A DNA stretch of 64,000 nt, taken from contig NZ_LT629781.1 of NCBI RefSeq assembly GCF_900105685.1, positions 3,522,611-3,586,610 on the forward strand, read 5' to 3'. Source of the stretch: Verrucomicrobium sp. GAS474. GTDB taxonomy: Bacteria > Verrucomicrobiota > Verrucomicrobiia > Methylacidiphilales > GAS474. The position numbers were made by a program, and so were the translations under genes. A model generated the notes under the pieces. The model saw only the letters and a list, made by a program, of their open reading frames with translations. It had not been told where the DNA came from and did no database searches. This document shows, one piece after another, positions 1 to 9,138 of this stretch (positions are counted from its first letter, which is position 1; every line of letters begins with the position of its first letter).

Positions 1-623
1 TCCGAGCTGACCGGGACCACCATCCTCTGCCAGCACCTCTCCAGCATCGGCTCCGTCCGCATCCTCCGGGAGGCGAAGCAGCGCGGCATCCGGATCCACG
101 GCGAGGCGATGCCCCACCACCTCCTCCTCACCGACGAGACCTGCCAGGGCTACGACACCAACTACAAGATGAACCCCCCGCTCCGCACCGAGGCCGACCG
201 CCAGGCCCTCCTCGAGGCGGTCGCCGACGGGACCATCGAGGTCCTCGCGAGCGATCACGCCCCCCACACGAGGCACGAGAAGGAGGTCGAGTTCGACCGC
301 GCCCCCTTCGGCATCATCGGCCTCGAGACCGAGCTCCCCGTCTTCATCAAGGCCCTCATCGAGCCGAAGGTCATCGATTGGCCGACGATGATCTCCCGCC
401 TCACCATCGAGCCCGCCCGGATCCTCCGCCTCGACAAATTGAACAAGGGAACCCTCGCCTTCGGGGCCGACGCCGACGTCACCGTCATCGACCCCTCCCT
501 GGAGTGGGTCGTCGACGCGGAGCAGTTCGAGTCCCGCTCCCGGAACTGCCCGTTCGACAAAATGCCCTTGCGTGGCCGCGCGGTACTCACCATTGTTAAC
601 GGACACATCATCTGGAAACTGTA

Positions 624-624
<1 letters not shown>
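1..624 (+). CDS. pyrC: Dihydroorotase, C-terminal part (gene starts before the window)
   Basis: This cyclic amidohydrolase of pyrimidine biosynthesis interconverts carbamoyl-aspartate and dihydroorotate. The frame is open from base 1, so the N-terminus is outside the window; about 207 residues are visible. Class I dihydroorotase landmarks are present: [14 protein letters not shown] (the HLLLTDE region around the active site), then NPPLR, then ASDHAPH with the metal-ligand Asp, and a C-terminal [11 protein letters not shown] strand typical of amidohydrolases. The TAA stop shares one base with the carA start, so the two are translationally coupled and both feed carbamoyl-phosphate use. It could be a non-catalytic PyrC' type, but the conserved metal-site region argues for an active enzyme. 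Confidence 0.93.
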
Positions 625-1841
<1,217 letters not shown>

Positions 1842-1884
1842 AACCGCTCCCGCAGCCTCATCCAAAGAATAACGGTACCCTCCT

Positions 1885-2388
1885 ATGCCTCGTTTCATCG
1901 GCCAGAATAGCGATTTTGCGAATCAGGTTTTTGACCTCGCCGGTCAGAAGATCACCGTCGGCCGGACTCCCGACAACGCCCTCCACCTCCCCGACAACAG
2001 CATCTCCAGCCACCACGCCGAGCTGAACCTCGAAGCCGGGGACTACATCGTCACCGATCTCGAGTCGACCAACGGGAGCCGGGTGAACGGAGAAAAAATC
2101 CAGACCTCCCCCCTCCGCCAGGGCGACACCGTCCGCTTCGGCAACGTCGATCTCCTCTACGAGTCGGAGAACTCCCCCGCCGAGACCCCCCTCCCCGAAC
2201 TGCGGATCGGCATCCCCCTCGACCAGTCGGTCTCCCGGGGCCGCCCCTCCCACTTCTCCGGCACCACCGCCGCAACCCGCTCCAAATCAAAGGAAAGCGG
2301 CCCCTGGCCCCTCATCCTCGGGGCGGTCGGCCTCCTCGCCCTCGGCGCCGTCGGCTACGCCCTCTTCGTCCTCTTCACGACGAAGTAA
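1885..2388 (+). CDS. FHA-domain protein with C-terminal membrane anchor
   Basis: The 167-residue protein has an N-terminal forkhead-associated phosphothreonine-binding domain, residues about 1-90. It shows the expected signature GRTPDNALHL, then S-SSHHAEL, then DLESTNGSRVNG. A Ser/Gly/Lys-rich linker follows, and one hydrophobic segment near residues 145-163 ends the protein, so the FHA domain would face the cytoplasm. FHA proteins usually read Ser/Thr kinase signals, but no kinase is seen here. It lies 43 bases after carA and may be cotranscribed; no functional link is evident. Confidence 0.88.
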   Translation: MPRFIGQNSDFANQVFDLAGQKITVGRTPDNALHLPDNSISSHHAELNLEAGDYIVTDLESTNGSRVNGEKIQTSPLRQGDTVRFGNVDLLYESENSPAETPLPELRIGIPLDQSVSRGRPSHFSGTTAATRSKSKESGPWPLILGAVGLLALGAVGYALFVLFTTK

Positions 2389-2443
2389 TCCCGGGCTTCC
2401 CCCTGTTCCCCGGTCGCTGGGAGGGCGATTCGACCCCCTCCGT

Positions 2444-2465
2444 TTACTTCATTTAAATGAAGTAA
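2444..2465. promoter_or_regulatory. 22-bp perfect palindrome upstream of the glucosaminidase gene
   Basis: TTACTTCATTT is followed directly by its reverse complement AAATGAAGTAA, giving 22 bp with no mismatch and no spacer. It lies 125 bases upstream of the next start codon, in an AT-rich island inside GC-rich sequence. A TTGACA hexamer starts 7 bases later at 2472, though no good -10 box follows it. No T-run follows, so an intrinsic terminator is unlikely. A dimeric regulator's operator is the most natural reading, but this is inference. Confidence 0.45.
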
Positions 2466-2589
2466 GCTGACTTGACACGGTACCGAAACGTGGCAGATTC
2501 AACCCTTATCGTACAGGGTCGTTGTACTGAGTGTACTTACTCAAGGAAACTCACGCAGCGAATAGGACGAACTTAAAAAAGGTCACATC

Positions 2590-3447
2590 ATGAAAAGCAT
2601 CAACCTGACACACGCCATCGCCCGCCGGCCCTTCTTCGAGGACAAGCCGAAGCGCGTCGGCCTCTTCACGACGCTCGTGCTTTCGAACGCCTTCTGGATC
2701 GCCGTCTCGGCGACCCTCCTCCTCACCGTCATCTCGATGAGCAAGGTCGGCAAGTCGTTCGCCGCCTCCTACTGGGAGCAGCACCAGCGGATGGCCGAGA
2801 TCGAAGACGCCAAGGCCCAGGCCATCGCCGAGCGCGACCTCAAGATCGCCAACCTCCTCAGCGTCCAGAACAGCTCGACCGCCGATATCCTCACGATGGC
2901 GAAGACGCTGAACTCGGTCTTCGAGACTGCCCAGAATTCGGCCCAGGAACGCTTCCTCGAAGCGGCCCTCCCCGAGGCCCTACGCATCCAGATCACCGAG
3001 GGGATCCCCGCCTCCGCCGTCATGGCCCAGGCGATCCTCGAAAGCCGCTACGGCCAGAGCAGCCTCGCCACGAAGGGAAACAACTTCTTCGGCATCAAGG
3101 CCTTCGACACCTGGAAGGGCCCCCGCCAGAAGAACGTCCCCACCCTCGACGACGGCAGCATCCCGACCATCGCCGACTTCCGCGCCTACGCGAACCTCGC
3201 CGAAGGGTTCTCCGGCTATGCCGCCTTCCTCCGGGAAACCGGCCGCTACGACAACGCCTTCAACAAGAAGACCGGGCTCGAATTCATCAGCACCGTCCTC
3301 CGCGACGGCTACTGCGGCGACCCCCACTACGTCGAGATGGTCCGCACCATCATCAACCGCCACAACCTCGACAAGCTCGACACCATGTACTCCTCGCAGG
3401 TCGCCAAGGCCAACGCGGCGATCACGGCGAAGAACTCGCGCTCGTAA
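2590..3447 (+). CDS. Membrane-anchored endo-beta-N-acetylglucosaminidase family protein (GH73/Bax-like)
   Basis: The 285-residue protein has a basic cytoplasmic N-terminus, one transmembrane helix (about residues 26-48), a helical region likely to be coiled coil (about 60-125), and a C-terminal glucosaminidase domain. The domain is recognised by GIPASAVMAQAILESRYGQS, with the catalytic-type Glu in ILES, followed by TKGNNFFGIKA, the FlgJ/LytD/Bax signature. It should act on the glycan strands of peptidoglycan on the outer side of the inner membrane. It stands alone between an AT-rich promoter region and a strong terminator. Whether it is a full hydrolase or a binding variant cannot be told from sequence. 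Confidence 0.85.
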   Translation: MKSINLTHAIARRPFFEDKPKRVGLFTTLVLSNAFWIAVSATLLLTVISMSKVGKSFAASYWEQHQRMAEIEDAKAQAIAERDLKIANLLSVQNSSTADILTMAKTLNSVFETAQNSAQERFLEAALPEALRIQITEGIPASAVMAQAILESRYGQSSLATKGNNFFGIKAFDTWKGPRQKNVPTLDDGSIPTIADFRAYANLAEGFSGYAAFLRETGRYDNAFNKKTGLEFISTVLRDGYCGDPHYVEMVRTIINRHNLDKLDTMYSSQVAKANAAITAKNSRS

Positions 3448-3463
3448 GCTTAAGCGTCGTACG

Positions 3464-3500
3464 AAAAAAACCGGCTCCCGAAAGGGAGGCCGGTTTTTTT
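3464..3500. terminator. Bidirectional intrinsic terminator between glucosaminidase and murD
   Basis: Seven A's, then stem CCGGCTCCC, loop GAAA and stem GGGAGGCCGG, then seven T's. The A-run and T-run on either side make it work in both directions, which suits the two convergent genes that flank it. Confidence 0.9.
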
Positions 3501-3511
3501 GCGTCTTGGGA

Positions 3512-4834
3512 TTAGGATTGGAGCACCAACCTTCGGAACGCTTCCCCCCGTTCCTCGAAATTCTTGTACTGGTGATAGCTCGACGCCGCCGGGGACAGGA
3601 GGCAGAGGCTCCCCGCCTTCCCCTCCCGCTTCGCCACCGCCACCGCCTCTTCCAGCGTCCCGACCGCGGCGATTTGAAAACGACATTCCCCCGCCCGCAG
3701 CTGGGCCGCCAGGATCGCCCCGGTCTCCGGCATCACGATCAGCCAGCGGAGCCGCGACCGGCGCAGCGCCTCGGTCAATCCCTTGTAGGAAACCCCCCGG
3801 TCCATCCCCCCGGCAATGAGGATATCGGTCTCGGGCAACGCCTCGAGCGCCGCCAGCGTCGCCTCCGGCACGGTCGAGATCGAGTCATTGTAATACCGGA
3901 TTCCCCCCACGATCCCCACCGGCTCCAGCCGGTGCGGCAGGGCCAGGAAGGTGTCGAGGGCCTTCTGCACCGTCGCCGGATCGAGGCCGGGAAGAAGGAG
4001 CTTCGCCGCCATCCAGGCGGCCATCGCATTCAGCCGGTTATGATTGCCTGGCAGCTGGGCGTTCCCGGCCAGCGAGAACGGGAACTCCCTCTCCGCATCG
4101 AACGGGTGGCGGACCACCCCAGGCGGAAGCGCCACCTCGGCCAGGCCCTGCCCCAGACGGGGATCGTCAGCCCGGTAAATCAGGTGGCCCCCCGGCTTCA
4201 GCGCCCGGGCCAGATTCGCCTTCGCGCTCCGGTAGGCCGCGAAGGTACCGTGATAATTGAGATGCTCCTCATAGAGATTGAGCCAGAGGGCGACGTGAGG
4301 GCCGTGCCGGATATTTTCCAGCTGATAGGAGGAGAGCTCCGCCACCGTGATCGAATCGGGCCCCAGCTCCTCGATCAGCTCCCAGAGCGGAATCCCGATA
4401 TTCCCCCCCAGCCGGACGTCGGCCCCGGCGGCGGCCAACAGATGCCGCAGCAGATGGGAGGTCGTGCTCTTCCCCTTCGTCCCCGTCACCCCGGCCACCC
4501 GGCCCGGCGCGAAGCGGAGGAAAAGATCGGCCTGCCCCGCGATGCGGTAAGCGGCGTCGGGCGGGAGGCCGAGGCTGGCCGTCGGGATCCCCGGGCTCTT
4601 CAAGACGAGATCGAACGCGGTCAACCGCCCCGGCACCGCCTCCTGGGAAAGGAACGAAAGGAGCGGATCGGCCTTCAGCTCTTCCTGGATCGGCGCGATC
4701 TTCGCATCGGCGATCGTCAGCCGCTTTCCCGGAAAGTGCTTCCTCAAAAAGCGATAACTCGACCGCCCCTCCCGGCCAAAACCCCAGAGAAGGATCTCCT
4801 TCCCCGCCAAAAAATCGATGAGACCGGAAACCAT
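3512..4834 (-). CDS. murD: UDP-N-acetylmuramoyl-L-alanine--glutamate ligase (MurD; probably MurD2-like)
   Basis: This Mur ligase of 440 residues adds glutamate to UDP-MurNAc-L-Ala in the cytoplasm. Visible are an N-terminal Rossmann domain (LLWGFGREGRSS), the ATP loop GTKGKST at residues 118-124, central SSYQLE and HLNYHG motifs, and the C-terminal LSPAASSYHQYKNFEERG block typical of MurD. It is missing from the dcw cluster at 43.8-61.8 kb and instead follows murL by four bases. In Xanthomonas, MurD2 adds L-Glu and MurL then converts it to D-Glu. The neighbourhood suggests that this ligase likewise prefers L-Glu. That specificity is inference; plain D-Glu MurD activity is the alternative. Confidence 0.93.
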   Translation of the reverse strand: MVSGLIDFLAGKEILLWGFGREGRSSYRFLRKHFPGKRLTIADAKIAPIQEELKADPLLSFLSQEAVPGRLTAFDLVLKSPGIPTASLGLPPDAAYRIAGQADLFLRFAPGRVAGVTGTKGKSTTSHLLRHLLAAAGADVRLGGNIGIPLWELIEELGPDSITVAELSSYQLENIRHGPHVALWLNLYEEHLNYHGTFAAYRSAKANLARALKPGGHLIYRADDPRLGQGLAEVALPPGVVRHPFDAEREFPFSLAGNAQLPGNHNRLNAMAAWMAAKLLLPGLDPATVQKALDTFLALPHRLEPVGIVGGIRYYNDSISTVPEATLAALEALPETDILIAGGMDRGVSYKGLTEALRRSRLRWLIVMPETGAILAAQLRAGECRFQIAAVGTLEEAVAVAKREGKAGSLCLLSPAASSYHQYKNFEERGEAFRRLVLQS

Positions 4835-4838
4835 GATG

Positions 4839-6182
4839 TTACGTCAGGAGGGGAAGAAGATGGGCCGGAACCCCATTTCGGTCATTAAAAAAGCGTAACA
4901 CACCGGCGGCCTCTTCGGCGGAAGGGAGTTTCTCCCCATGGCCGGAAGCAAAATCACGGACCAGCACCGGGGCCTCCCCCTTTTCCAACGCCAACGCCAA
5001 CGCCGCCCGGACCTCCCCCACCTCCCCGACGCACTCGAACGGCTTCGTCGCCGCCACCCCGGTCAATTCGTCGAAAATGGGCTGCAACGAGGCCTCCTCC
5101 AGCGGGGGGAACCCGCCGAAGACCGCGCTCCGTTCCGCCCGCCCCACGAAGGGGGCGAGGAGGATGTCGACAAAGAGGCACTTCGGACACTTCCCGCACC
5201 AGCGATCGTCCCGGCTCCCCACATTGCAGCTGCGGAAGACCCCCAGCGCCCCCGGGATGCGGGCGAAGCGCTCCGCGATCCGCAGCTCGTTCCACGGGCG
5301 CAAGAGGCTGAAATAGGAAATCCCCGGCGCGATCCGGCCCAGCTCGGCGGCGAAGCGGCGCTCGAACTCCCACCCCTTCGAGAACTGGTGATTCACCTCG
5401 GTCCCCGGCACCGTCGGCTCGCTCGCGCTCGACTCGTTCGAGAGCGCGATATAGCGCCTCCCGTGGAGCGCCGCCGTCAGCGCCGTCACGTAGCCGAGCA
5501 TCGCCGAGAACGGCGTATGCCCGTTCAGATAGCCCTGCCGGTTCAGCTCCAGCAGCTCCGGCGCGATCGCCCGCCGCCCCTGGATCACCTGCGCCTCGCC
5601 GTAGCCCATCAGCCGCACGCTCTCCGCCTGCGCCCGCGTCCGCCCGAGGAGGAAACAGCTCACCTCATCGCGATGGCCGCGCAGGAGGTCGAGCGTCACG
5701 AGGGAATCTTTCCCCCCGCCGATCGGGACCAGGATCCCCTTCCCCCCGGAAGCCGGGAGCAACGGCCAATCGGGCGCGGCGGCGTCCTGCTCCAGCGTCA
5801 GGAACGTGTCGATCTCGGCCCCGATCTTGTTCAGATAGAAAAATTCCCCGAGGCCGTGGAACCAGACCCACCGCCACCACGCCGCTTCCTCCGCGCCGAG
5901 CTTCCCCGCCCGCAACACCACGCGGGGCGGGCAGGCCGCCTTCCAATAGCTGATCAGCTCGACGAGCCCGATGCGGAAGACCAAAGCCTTCAGCGCCCCG
6001 GACGGGACGCCCCCTCCCTCCGTCGGCAACGGGATCGAAAGCGCAGGCCGGAACGTCGGCCCCTCCTCCAGCGAGAACTCGAAATGGCAGACCAGATTCC
6101 CCTCCCGCTCCTCGGCGGTGAAGCCCTCGTAGGTCAGCGACGGATGGCGCTCCCGGAGGGCGCGATAACGTTCCTCGCTCAT
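4839..6182 (-). CDS. murL: UDP-N-acetyl-alpha-D-muramoyl-L-alanyl-L-glutamate epimerase (MurL family)
   Basis: MurL is an ATP-dependent epimerase that inverts the terminal L-Glu of UDP-MurNAc-L-Ala-L-Glu to D-Glu, bypassing glutamate racemase. The 447-residue protein carries a PP-loop-like ATP motif, PIGGGKDS (about residues 153-160), then SNESSASEPTVPGTEVNHQF and SKGWEFE, and a Cys-rich CGKCPKCLF stretch. All of these are features I recognise from the MurL family. The ATG at 6182 overlaps the stop of the upstream secreted gene as ATGA, and murD follows after four bases. The contiguous MurL-MurD pair is the strongest evidence for the role. A longer in-frame start is possible but would overlap the upstream gene further. 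Confidence 0.85.
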   Translation of the reverse strand: MSEERYRALRERHPSLTYEGFTAEEREGNLVCHFEFSLEEGPTFRPALSIPLPTEGGGVPSGALKALVFRIGLVELISYWKAACPPRVVLRAGKLGAEEAAWWRWVWFHGLGEFFYLNKIGAEIDTFLTLEQDAAAPDWPLLPASGGKGILVPIGGGKDSLVTLDLLRGHRDEVSCFLLGRTRAQAESVRLMGYGEAQVIQGRRAIAPELLELNRQGYLNGHTPFSAMLGYVTALTAALHGRRYIALSNESSASEPTVPGTEVNHQFSKGWEFERRFAAELGRIAPGISYFSLLRPWNELRIAERFARIPGALGVFRSCNVGSRDDRWCGKCPKCLFVDILLAPFVGRAERSAVFGGFPPLEEASLQPIFDELTGVAATKPFECVGEVGEVRAALALALEKGEAPVLVRDFASGHGEKLPSAEEAAGVLRFFNDRNGVPAHLLPLLT

Positions 6183-6547
6183 CTCGAATGCCACGGCTGC
6201 TTCCGCGTCGCCGGGGAGATCGCCGTCTTCGCGTCCCACGTGCACATCCCGTCGGCCTCATAGATCCCCCGCCCCACCGCCACCACCTTGATGTAGTCGA
6301 AGCGGCGGAACCCGGGCCGGTCGACGAAGACGGCGATCACCCGGTCGAGGTCGGCCGTCGCCGCCTCGGGAGAGTTGCCCCAGCCATTCGGGAGGAAGAG
6401 GAAATCGGGCCGCTGCCCCTTGGGAGGCGTCGGCTCCATGATCCGGGCCTTCGCCAGGGCCGCATCCTCCTCCGCGCGGGCAGGGAGAGCCCCTCCCGCC
6501 GCCAGGAGAAACAACAGAAAGAAAAGGCGAAGCATGGCTTTCTCCAT
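6179..6547 (-). CDS. Small secreted protein of unknown function upstream of murL
   Basis: The 122-residue product starts at ATG 6547, or four codons later. A typical signal peptide, MLRLFFLLFLLAAGG, ends near ALPARA|EE, leaving about 95 mature residues (DFLFLPNGWGN, DRVIAVFVDRPGFRRFDYIKVVAVGRG split across the mature chain). I do not recognise the family. Its stop overlaps the murL start (ATGA), so it is the first gene of a three-gene unit with murL and murD. Export suggests a periplasmic role, possibly linked to the cell wall by context only. Confidence 0.75.
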   Translation of the reverse strand: MEKAMLRLFFLLFLLAAGGALPARAEEDAALAKARIMEPTPPKGQRPDFLFLPNGWGNSPEAATADLDRVIAVFVDRPGFRRFDYIKVVAVGRGIYEADGMCTWDAKTAISPATRKQPWHSR

Positions 6548-6590
6548 TTAAAACTTCATTTCAGCGGGGGAAAGGCCCATTTTTATCCCC

Positions 6591-8465
6591 GTGACGAATT
6601 TCCGCCTCCTGCTCCTCCTGCCGCTCCTCCTCCTCCCCCTCGCCTCCTGCAAAAAGAACGAGGCCGCCACCTCGGCCCAGGCCCCGGCCAAGAAAGCCGT
6701 CCACACCCTCGACGACCTCCCCCGCCACACCTACCCCCTCGACGGCAAGGCCGTCTCCCTCTTCGACTCGGCCCCCAAGGCCAACGCCCTCGCCGACGCC
6801 GTCCAGAAGGACATCGAGGCCGACCTCGCCACCTACGACGTCGAGGACACCACCACCCTGAAGAAACTCAAGGGGACCCTCCTCGCCATCGCCATCCTGA
6901 AGGACGACACCGAGACCGCCCTCCGCCTCATCCGCGAGATCCGCGACCTCGAGACCAAGCCCTCCGCCAAGCTCGTCACCGGCCTCGTCTCCGAGACCCG
7001 CCTCACCGTCGGCCAAGTCTCCTCCTACTCCCAGATGGGGCCGAATTTCTCCCTCTCCGCCGCCTTCCGCGAGGCCCTCGCCGCGAAGGTCGCCGCGATG
7101 CCCTGGAACGTCGTCCAGGCCGAGGTGAAGGACCTCAAGGGAAGCTTCGAGATCCGGAGCGAGAACCTCATCCGGGGCGTCGTCGAGAGCGAGATCGAGC
7201 CCGCCGTCGCGAAGACCCACACCCTCAGCGCCGACACCGCCGCCCGCCTCCTCTCCCTCCGCGCCTTCCTCCTCTACTCCCTCCCGCTGAAGGCCGACGT
7301 CGTCGCCGTCCTCAGCGACGCCGTCGCGAAGCATCAGACGAAGAAGCCCGACATCTGGGCCGCCCGCAACCTCGACCTCTCCCGGGAAAAGAACCTCGTC
7401 CCCGTCCCCGTCGGCATCTGGGACTCCGGCGTCGACCTCCCCCTCTACAAGGGCAACGTCGAGACCGGCGGCGACAACGCGCCCGCCGTCATCGCCTTCG
7501 ACCTCCACTCCAACCTCGTCACCGGCCCCCTCTTCCCCATCGCCCCCGCCGACCAGAAGCGCCTCCCCGAGATGAAGAACCAGATCAAGGGCTTCCTCGA
7601 CCTCCGCGCCGCCGTCGACAGCCCCGAGGCCACCGAGGTGAAGAAAAAGACCTCCTCCATCCCCCAGGACCAGGTGAAGCCCTACCTCGAGGACCTCGAG
7701 CTCTTCGGCAACTACGCCCACGGCACCCACGTCGCCGGGATCGCCGTCGCCGGGAACCCCGCCGCCCGCCTCGTCGTGGGCCGCATCACCTTCGACTACC
7801 ACATGATCCCCGAGGTCCCCACCGTCGAGCAGGCCGTGAAGGACGTCGAATCGTACAAGCAGACCGTCGCCTTCTTCCGCGCCCGGCGCGTCCGCGTCGT
7901 CAACATGAGCTGGGGCGGCGACCTCCGCAGCATCGAGGACGCCCTGGAGGCGAACGGCGTCGGCAAGGACGCCGCCGACCGCGCCAAGACCGCCCGGAAA
8001 ATCTTCGACATCGGCCGGGACGGCCTCCTCGACGCCCTCCGCAGCGCCCCCGACATCCTCTTCGTCACCGCCGCCGGGAACTCCGACAACGACGTCGCCT
8101 TCGACGAAGTCATCCCCTCCTCCTTCATCCTGCCGAACCTCATCACCGTCGGCGCCGTCGACCAGGCGGGCGACGAGACCTCCTTCACCAGCTTCGGCAA
8201 GAACGTCTCCGTCTACGCCGACGGCTTCGAGGTGAAGAGCAAGATCCCCGGCGGCACCGTCATGCCCTTCTCCGGCACCTCCATGGCCTCCCCCAATGTC
8301 GCCAACCTGGCGGCGAAACTCTTCGCCCTCGATCCCGCCCTCAGCCCCCTCGACGCCGCCGCCCTGATCCGGGACGGGGCCGATCCCTCCCCCTCCGATT
8401 CCCGCATCCTCCTCATGAACCCGGCCCGATCTTTTGCATTGCTCAAGGCCCGGCATCAAAAATAG
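6591..8465 (+). CDS. Subtilisin-like serine protease, lipoprotein (peptidase S8)
   Basis: The gene starts at GTG 6591 and encodes 624 residues. An N-terminal lipoprotein signal ends in the lipobox LASC (Cys20), so the protein is exported and lipid-anchored. After a helical region of about 250 residues that I do not recognise, the S8 catalytic triad is complete: Asp278 in GIWDSGVD, His377 in HGTHVAGI and Ser564 in SGTSMASP, with AAGN supplying the oxyanion Asn. The wide spacing between Asp and His (about 100 residues) means there is an insertion in the catalytic domain. It is followed after one base by the amidase gene, so both may be coexpressed as envelope enzymes. Confidence 0.92.
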   Translation: MTNFRLLLLLPLLLLPLASCKKNEAATSAQAPAKKAVHTLDDLPRHTYPLDGKAVSLFDSAPKANALADAVQKDIEADLATYDVEDTTTLKKLKGTLLAIAILKDDTETALRLIREIRDLETKPSAKLVTGLVSETRLTVGQVSSYSQMGPNFSLSAAFREALAAKVAAMPWNVVQAEVKDLKGSFEIRSENLIRGVVESEIEPAVAKTHTLSADTAARLLSLRAFLLYSLPLKADVVAVLSDAVAKHQTKKPDIWAARNLDLSREKNLVPVPVGIWDSGVDLPLYKGNVETGGDNAPAVIAFDLHSNLVTGPLFPIAPADQKRLPEMKNQIKGFLDLRAAVDSPEATEVKKKTSSIPQDQVKPYLEDLELFGNYAHGTHVAGIAVAGNPAARLVVGRITFDYHMIPEVPTVEQAVKDVESYKQTVAFFRARRVRVVNMSWGGDLRSIEDALEANGVGKDAADRAKTARKIFDIGRDGLLDALRSAPDILFVTAAGNSDNDVAFDEVIPSSFILPNLITVGAVDQAGDETSFTSFGKNVSVYADGFEVKSKIPGGTVMPFSGTSMASPNVANLAAKLFALDPALSPLDAAALIRDGADPSPSDSRILLMNPARSFALLKARHQK

Positions 8466-8466
8466 G

Positions 8467-9114
8467 ATGCGCCAGCCCAAGCCCTCCCCCATGCCGTCCT
8501 TCCCGAAGTTCCTTTCCTTCCTGCCGGCCGTCCTCCTGGCCGCCCTCGTCTTGGCGCCCGGCCTCGCCCCCGCCTTCACCACCGTCGTCGTCGATCCCGG
8601 CCACGGCGGCCAGGACCGCGGCGGCATCCCCGGCCAGCGGATCGCCGAGAAAACCATGACCCTCGACGTCGGCCTCCGGCTCGAGAAACTCCTCGAAGCC
8701 GCCGGCTACACCGTCGTCATGACCCGTACCGACGACACCTTCATCCCCCTCCCCGACCGCTGCACCATCTCCAACCGCGCCCGGGACGCCATCTTCGTCA
8801 GCATCCACTTCGACGCCTACCGCGCCAGCCACGCCGACGGCGTCACCACCATCTACTACAGCGGCGGCGGCAGCCGCACCCTCGCCTCCTCCGTCCACCG
8901 CTGCCTCGTCCGCCGCCTGAAGCCCGATACCGACCGCGGCGTCCAGTCCCACTGCCTCTTCGTCCTCCACCACAACCGCTGGCCCTGCATCCTTGTCGAG
9001 GGCGGCTATTTGACAAGTCCCGCCGAAGGGAAGAAAATATTGGACCCCGCCTACCGCCAGCAGATCGCCCAGGCCATCGCCGACGGCATCGCCAACTACG
9101 GCAAAGACGAGTAG
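8467..9114 (+). CDS. N-acetylmuramoyl-L-alanine amidase (Amidase_3 family)
   Basis: This zinc amidase cleaves the MurNAc-L-Ala bond and is 215 residues long from ATG 8467 (a second ATG lies at 8491). A hydrophobic signal segment precedes APAFTTVVVDPGHGGQD, which holds the first zinc His. The second ligand Glu lies in GGIPGQRIAEKTM, and the third zinc His in AIFVSIHFDAYR. The C-terminal catalytic Glu lies in ILVEGGYLTSPAEG. There is no separate wall-binding domain. It begins one base after the protease stop codon. Confidence 0.93.
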   Translation: MRQPKPSPMPSFPKFLSFLPAVLLAALVLAPGLAPAFTTVVVDPGHGGQDRGGIPGQRIAEKTMTLDVGLRLEKLLEAAGYTVVMTRTDDTFIPLPDRCTISNRARDAIFVSIHFDAYRASHADGVTTIYYSGGGSRTLASSVHRCLVRRLKPDTDRGVQSHCLFVLHHNRWPCILVEGGYLTSPAEGKKILDPAYRQQIAQAIADGIANYGKDE

Positions 9115-9138
9115 CGGGCCGCCGCCTCCCCCCTTTTT

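Noticed and set aside
2472-2500. TTGACA hexamer considered as a full promoter for the glucosaminidase gene
   Set aside because: No acceptable -10 box at 16-18 bases; only the hexamer is convincing.
6561-8657. Long minus-strand frame of about 700 codons opposite the subtilase
   Set aside because: Low-complexity Gly/Asp/Glu/Val composition; the plus strand carries a complete protease triad.
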